Origin: Dehalococcoidia bacterium
GTDB taxonomy: Bacteria > Chloroflexota > Dehalococcoidia > SZUA-161 > SpSt-899
Direction: 5' to 3'
Assembly: GCA_023271515.1 (NCBI GenBank)
Contig: JALPXQ010000024.1
Span: forward strand, 1-15,978
DNA: 15,978 bases
The first letter of the stretch is position 1. Each line of letters begins with the position of its first letter. A model generated the notes under the pieces. It was not told the origin of the DNA. It saw only the letters and a list, made by a program, of their open reading frames with translations, and did not search any database. Shown here piece by piece: positions 12,833 to 15,978 of this stretch. A program made the translations under genes and the position numbers.

Positions 12833-15126
12833 ATAAGCGCCTCATTTTTGCTGCCCTGGCCACCGGTTTTAGCGGCATGGCGATACAGCTCCTCCTGCTG
12901 CGGGAGCTGCTGGTGGTCTTCCACGGAAATGACCTGGCAATAGGGATTATCTTTGCCAACTGGCTCGCCTGTGAGGCCTTCGGCGCATTTTTCATCGGGA
13001 AGAGAATCGAGCACGCCAGAAAAAGGGTCAGAGCTTTTATCTCTTTATCTATCCTGTTTGCCCTCTTTGCACCGCTTGCTCTTTATCTGGTGCGGACAGT
13101 GCGAGACCTCCTTGGTGTGGCGCCCGGTGTGGGGATGGGAGTATTTCCCATTCTTTACTCCTCTCTTCTCATCCTCTTTTTGCCCAGCCTTCTTCACGGT
13201 GCATTATTTGTTTTTACATGCAAGCTATGTGCTCAGTTTGCATTCCATGGTGAAGGCGCATCCTCGATCGGCCGGGTATATGTGTGGGAGACCATCGGCC
13301 ATATCGCTGGGGCAGTGGTATTTACCTTTCTTTTGATCCCCCTTTTCCATTCTTTTTCCATCGTCTTTGGAATGGGTATTTTGACCCTCATAGCATCAGT
13401 TGCCCTTGCCACTTTTCAGGAAAGAGCCGCAAAACAAAAAACCCTCGCTGTGCTTATGGCTGCTGTGGCGGCATTCGTTTATCTCATCGCTTCCGACGGC
13501 GATGAGCAACTTCACTACCATACGATCGCGCGTCAATGGCCGGACAAAGAGGTGATCCATCACGAGCACTCAATCTACGGCAATGTCGCCCTAATTTACC
13601 GCGAAGGGGAGTACACCTTCCTTACCGACGGTATCCCGGTCTTTACCACTCCTACGCCTGATATTGTGCGGGTGGAGGAATTCGTCCATTTCCCGATGCT
13701 GGCACATCCCCGGCCGGAGAATGTGGCTATACTTGTCGGAGGGGCAGGCGGGGTGATTAGCGAAGTCCTTAAATATCCCACAATAGAGCGGGTTGACTAT
13801 ACCGAGCTCGACCCCTTGCTCATTGACCTGGTGCGGAAATACCCCACCCCGCTCACCGAGGCAGAACTTGGCTCTCCACGCGTAAGGACACTGCATGTAG
13901 ATGGCCGCCGGTTCCTTGAGGTAACCCCGTATCAGTATGACCTAATCTTTGTCGGTATTTCCAATCCGGAGAACCTGCAGGTGAACCGGCTCTTTACTGC
14001 CGAGTTCGCTTCACTTGCGAAAGAGAGGCTGAGGGAGGATGGAATCCTGGTGGTTAGCCTGCCCGGCTCGCTGACGTATCTCTCGCACGAACTGAGGAAC
14101 TTGAATGGAGTGATCATTAATACCCTGGAAAGCGTCTTCCCATATCTTCACATAATTCCGGGTTATCACAACATCTTTCTGGCTTCCACGACGAAGGATG
14201 TCACGATGATTCATGCCGCTCTCCTCTATGAAAGACTGGGGGAACACCAACTGGATTTGCGGCTCATCACCCGCCCTCATCTTGAAGTAAGGTTAGCCCC
14301 ACGCTGGTTGGTCTGGTTCTTAGAATCTATGTATGGTGCAACCGAGGAGATCAATCGCGATTTCCGTCCCAAGGGCTTCTTTTACAGCCTTGCCTACTGG
14401 AATGCGATGTTCTCCCCCTATTTGAGTAATTTCTTCAGGTGGCTGGAGGATCTGGGACTGTCGCTTTTTGCCATTGTGATTGCGGGGTGCACTGCCATCC
14501 TCTTGGTGCTCAGGTGGCAAGTTGCCAGTCTTAAGAGACTCAGCATCCCTTACTCCATTGCCACAACCGGCTTTGCCGGCATGGCCTTCGACCTGCTCCT
14601 CATCTTTGCCTTTCAGGTGCTCTTCGGATTCGTCTTTCACTGGATCGGGCTTCTCATGGCAGCGTTTATGGGTGGTGTCGGTGGCGGTGGCTTTGTGATG
14701 ACTGCCCTCCTGCCGCACATCAAGGACAACCGTGCCCTATTTATCAAGCTGGAGATCGCAGTGGGACTCTTTGCCATTCTGCTACCGCTGGTTATCCTTG
14801 CAGTTTCGCCCTATTTAGGGAATCCGGTGGTATTTGCCCTGGCGCAACTGCTCTTTCTTCTGCTCGCATTTTTTGCCGGTGCACTCATCGGCCTCAAGTT
14901 TCCGCTGGCAAGTAAAATGTATTTAGCCCACTCTCCCAATTTAAGCCGCACGACCGGCCTCCTCTATAGCGCTGACCTCCTGGGCGGATGGAGCGGAGGC
15001 ATCATCGCCGCAGTGGTGCTGCTACCCGTTCTAGGACTGGTAGGTACCTCGCTGGTGGTGGTGATGATCAAAGCAAGCAGCCTCATTATGCTGACAACTT
15101 CATTCGAGGGGAAACGGGTGAGATAG
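12829..15126 (+). CDS. Large membrane protein with embedded spermidine-synthase-like domain lacking catalytic Asp
   Basis: 765 residues. About six membrane helices (1-215) precede a soluble domain (about 222-490), and about six more helices follow (540-760). The domain has LTDGIPVFTTPTPD and LVGGAGGVISEVLK (302-315), the nucleotide-binding loop of the spermidine synthase/methyltransferase fold, then YTELDPLLID with the acidic residue (Glu326) that binds the ribose. Where spermidine synthases have 'D-x-x-D-P', this protein reads YDLIFVGISNP (371-381 region): Gly376 and Asn379 replace both catalytic aspartates. NRLFTAEF follows as usual. Aminopropyl transfer is thus unlikely. Such fused transporter/spermidine-synthase-like proteins are widespread but of unknown function. 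Start overlaps the last radical SAM gene by 4 bases. Whether it binds SAM or decarboxylated SAM cannot be told. Confidence 0.78.
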   Translation: MNKRLIFAALATGFSGMAIQLLLLRELLVVFHGNDLAIGIIFANWLACEAFGAFFIGKRIEHARKRVRAFISLSILFALFAPLALYLVRTVRDLLGVAPGVGMGVFPILYSSLLILFLPSLLHGALFVFTCKLCAQFAFHGEGASSIGRVYVWETIGHIAGAVVFTFLLIPLFHSFSIVFGMGILTLIASVALATFQERAAKQKTLAVLMAAVAAFVYLIASDGDEQLHYHTIARQWPDKEVIHHEHSIYGNVALIYREGEYTFLTDGIPVFTTPTPDIVRVEEFVHFPMLAHPRPENVAILVGGAGGVISEVLKYPTIERVDYTELDPLLIDLVRKYPTPLTEAELGSPRVRTLHVDGRRFLEVTPYQYDLIFVGISNPENLQVNRLFTAEFASLAKERLREDGILVVSLPGSLTYLSHELRNLNGVIINTLESVFPYLHIIPGYHNIFLASTTKDVTMIHAALLYERLGEHQLDLRLITRPHLEVRLAPRWLVWFLESMYGATEEINRDFRPKGFFYSLAYWNAMFSPYLSNFFRWLEDLGLSLFAIVIAGCTAILLVLRWQVASLKRLSIPYSIATTGFAGMAFDLLLIFAFQVLFGFVFHWIGLLMAAFMGGVGGGGFVMTALLPHIKDNRALFIKLEIAVGLFAILLPLVILAVSPYLGNPVVFALAQLLFLLLAFFAGALIGLKFPLASKMYLAHSPNLSRTTGLLYSADLLGGWSGGIIAAVVLLPVLGLVGTSLVVVMIKASSLIMLTTSFEGKRVR

Positions 15127-15978
15127 ATGGAAGATACGATCACCGGCGGGGATCGCGGGCTCGTCTGGGTGGCATCGGCACAACTTGCCGCCCTTTTGCT
15201 GGGGACGGCTCTGTGGCTGCTGCTCGCCCTGCTTATCCATCCCCTGGCCTACGGGCACTTGATCTGGCTGGTATCAATTGCGACAATCCTCTCAACCATC
15301 TGCACCTTCGGCCTGGGTAAGACCATAATCACCCATCTGCCGGCGGAGAAAGACGGCAAGTTCGTGAGCAGCTCGGTGGCAGTCGTTGTTATCCTCAGTC
15401 TGATTGCCGGAATAGCAGTCTCAGTTGTTCTGGAACCGGCGGTCGGTTTGCTTACCATTGGGCTATCGCTTTTCTCAATCACGGTTCACCTGGAGCTGGC
15501 GGGCCGGAAGTACGGAGGTTATCTCCGGGCGTGGGTCGGGACACGGTTGCTCTGCCTTCTCCTCCCGGTGCTGCTCTATCTCCTCTGGGGATCAATAATG
15601 TGGATCCTGGTCGGACTGGCCCTTGCCTATCTCCTCTTTGGGGGCAAGGCTTTCATCCATTTGCGTTCAAAGCCAGATTTTCGGAAAATCCGGGGAACTC
15701 TCAAATTCACGCTCGGTGTTCTGGGAACCGACATCAGCAGGGTGTCTACGAGCTTCCTCGACAAGATACTGATAGGAAAGCTCTTCGGAATGGCAGTGCT
15801 CGGATATTACCACTTCGCCTTCCGCATCTTCCTCCTGTTCGGGATACTACCTCAAATTATGTTCTTCTACCTCTTATCCGAGAAATCTGCCCGGAGGAAT
15901 ACGGAAAAGATTGAAAAAATGGCGGTTATCGCTTCCTTTGGACTGGCTGCGGCTACCTACTTCTTCGCGTATTTAGTT
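15127..15978 (+). CDS. Polysaccharide flippase-like membrane protein (MOP/Wzx superfamily), 3' end outside window
   Basis: An open frame of 284 codons runs from ATG 15127, directly after the preceding TAG, to the window edge without a stop. It is strongly hydrophobic, with about eight helices so far. The loops have the style of oligosaccharide flippases: an early FGLGKTIITHLPA segment resembling the 'G-x-x-x-x-[IVT]-x-[RK]' element after helix 2, then ELAGRKYGGYLRAW, then SKPDFRKIRGTLKFTLGVLG, TDISRVSTSFLDKILIGKLF and GMAVLGYYHFAFRIFLLFGI. The last pair matches the 'D-[RK]-x-[ML]-[IL]-G-x-x-x-G-x-x-x-[LV]-G-x-Y' signature seen at the middle of Wzx-type proteins. It would export lipid-linked sugars. 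It marks either the end of the redox operon or the start of a surface-polysaccharide locus to the right. Confidence 0.72.
   Translation, partial: MEDTITGGDRGLVWVASAQLAALLLGTALWLLLALLIHPLAYGHLIWLVSIATILSTICTFGLGKTIITHLPAEKDGKFVSSSVAVVVILSLIAGIAVSVVLEPAVGLLTIGLSLFSITVHLELAGRKYGGYLRAWVGTRLLCLLLPVLLYLLWGSIMWILVGLALAYLLFGGKAFIHLRSKPDFRKIRGTLKFTLGVLGTDISRVSTSFLDKILIGKLFGMAVLGYYHFAFRIFLLFGILPQIMFFYLLSEKSARRNTEKIEKMAVIASFGLAAATYFFAYLV

Noticed and set aside
1..15978. tRNA or rRNA genes
   Set aside because: No cloverleaf-like or conserved rRNA sequence was noticed on reading; a covariance search was not possible.

Overview
The window looks like a chromosomal piece from an uncultured or little-studied anaerobic bacterium. 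GC is moderate, genes are tightly packed, and oxygen-sensitive radical SAM enzymes dominate. The phylum cannot be fixed from sequence alone. Short degenerate 'word' repeats (3905-4058) and a four-helix-bundle (23S rRNA IVS family) remnant are things I associate with Chloroflexota-like and candidate-phylum genomes, but that is a weak inference.

Left third (1-3257) is a graveyard of broken genes around one intact membrane-protein gene. In order: an ISL3-type transposase remnant with an internal deletion and frameshift (1-526, +); an intact polytopic membrane protein of unknown function (591-1433, -) whose ribosome-binding site and start are tandemly duplicated (1431-1474); about 200 bases (1475-1675) in which I see no gene; a fragment of an unrelated, possibly secreted protein fused in frame to a decayed IS1182-type transposase (1676-2788, -); and a C-terminal scrap of a DNA methyltransferase gene with in-frame stops (2880-3257, +).

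From an extended -10 promoter at 3315-3323 to the right edge, every gene lies on the + strand with short gaps or overlaps, so this is probably one long operon. It begins with a membrane-anchored FMN-binding protein (3356-3898), then two small DsbD/CcdA-like membrane proteins (4077-4760, 5467-6117) flanking a membrane-anchored YdjY-like protein (4773-5474). Five tandem paralogues of the AmmeMemoRadiSam-type radical SAM enzyme (AmrS-like) follow at 6133-7284, 7281-8414, 9387-10520, 10525-11646 and 11663-12832, each with its own N-terminal membrane segment. A SagB-type nitroreductase, probably a lipoprotein (8670-9386), sits between copies two and three. The row ends with a large membrane protein carrying an embedded spermidine-synthase-like domain without the catalytic aspartates (12829-15126), and a polysaccharide-flippase-like protein cut by the window edge (15127-15978).

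Working model (inference): the FMN protein and the DsbD-like proteins form a membrane electron-transfer module supplying reductant to a membrane-bound set of radical SAM enzymes and the flavin nitroreductase. The five enzymes have diverged in their substrate-region motifs and in the C-terminal zinc ribbon, so they may act on different substrates or as unequal partners. AMMECR1 and Memo, the usual partners of this radical SAM family, are not in the window. The five-copy array, with the redox genes and the nitroreductase, is the best candidate for an undescribed system here.
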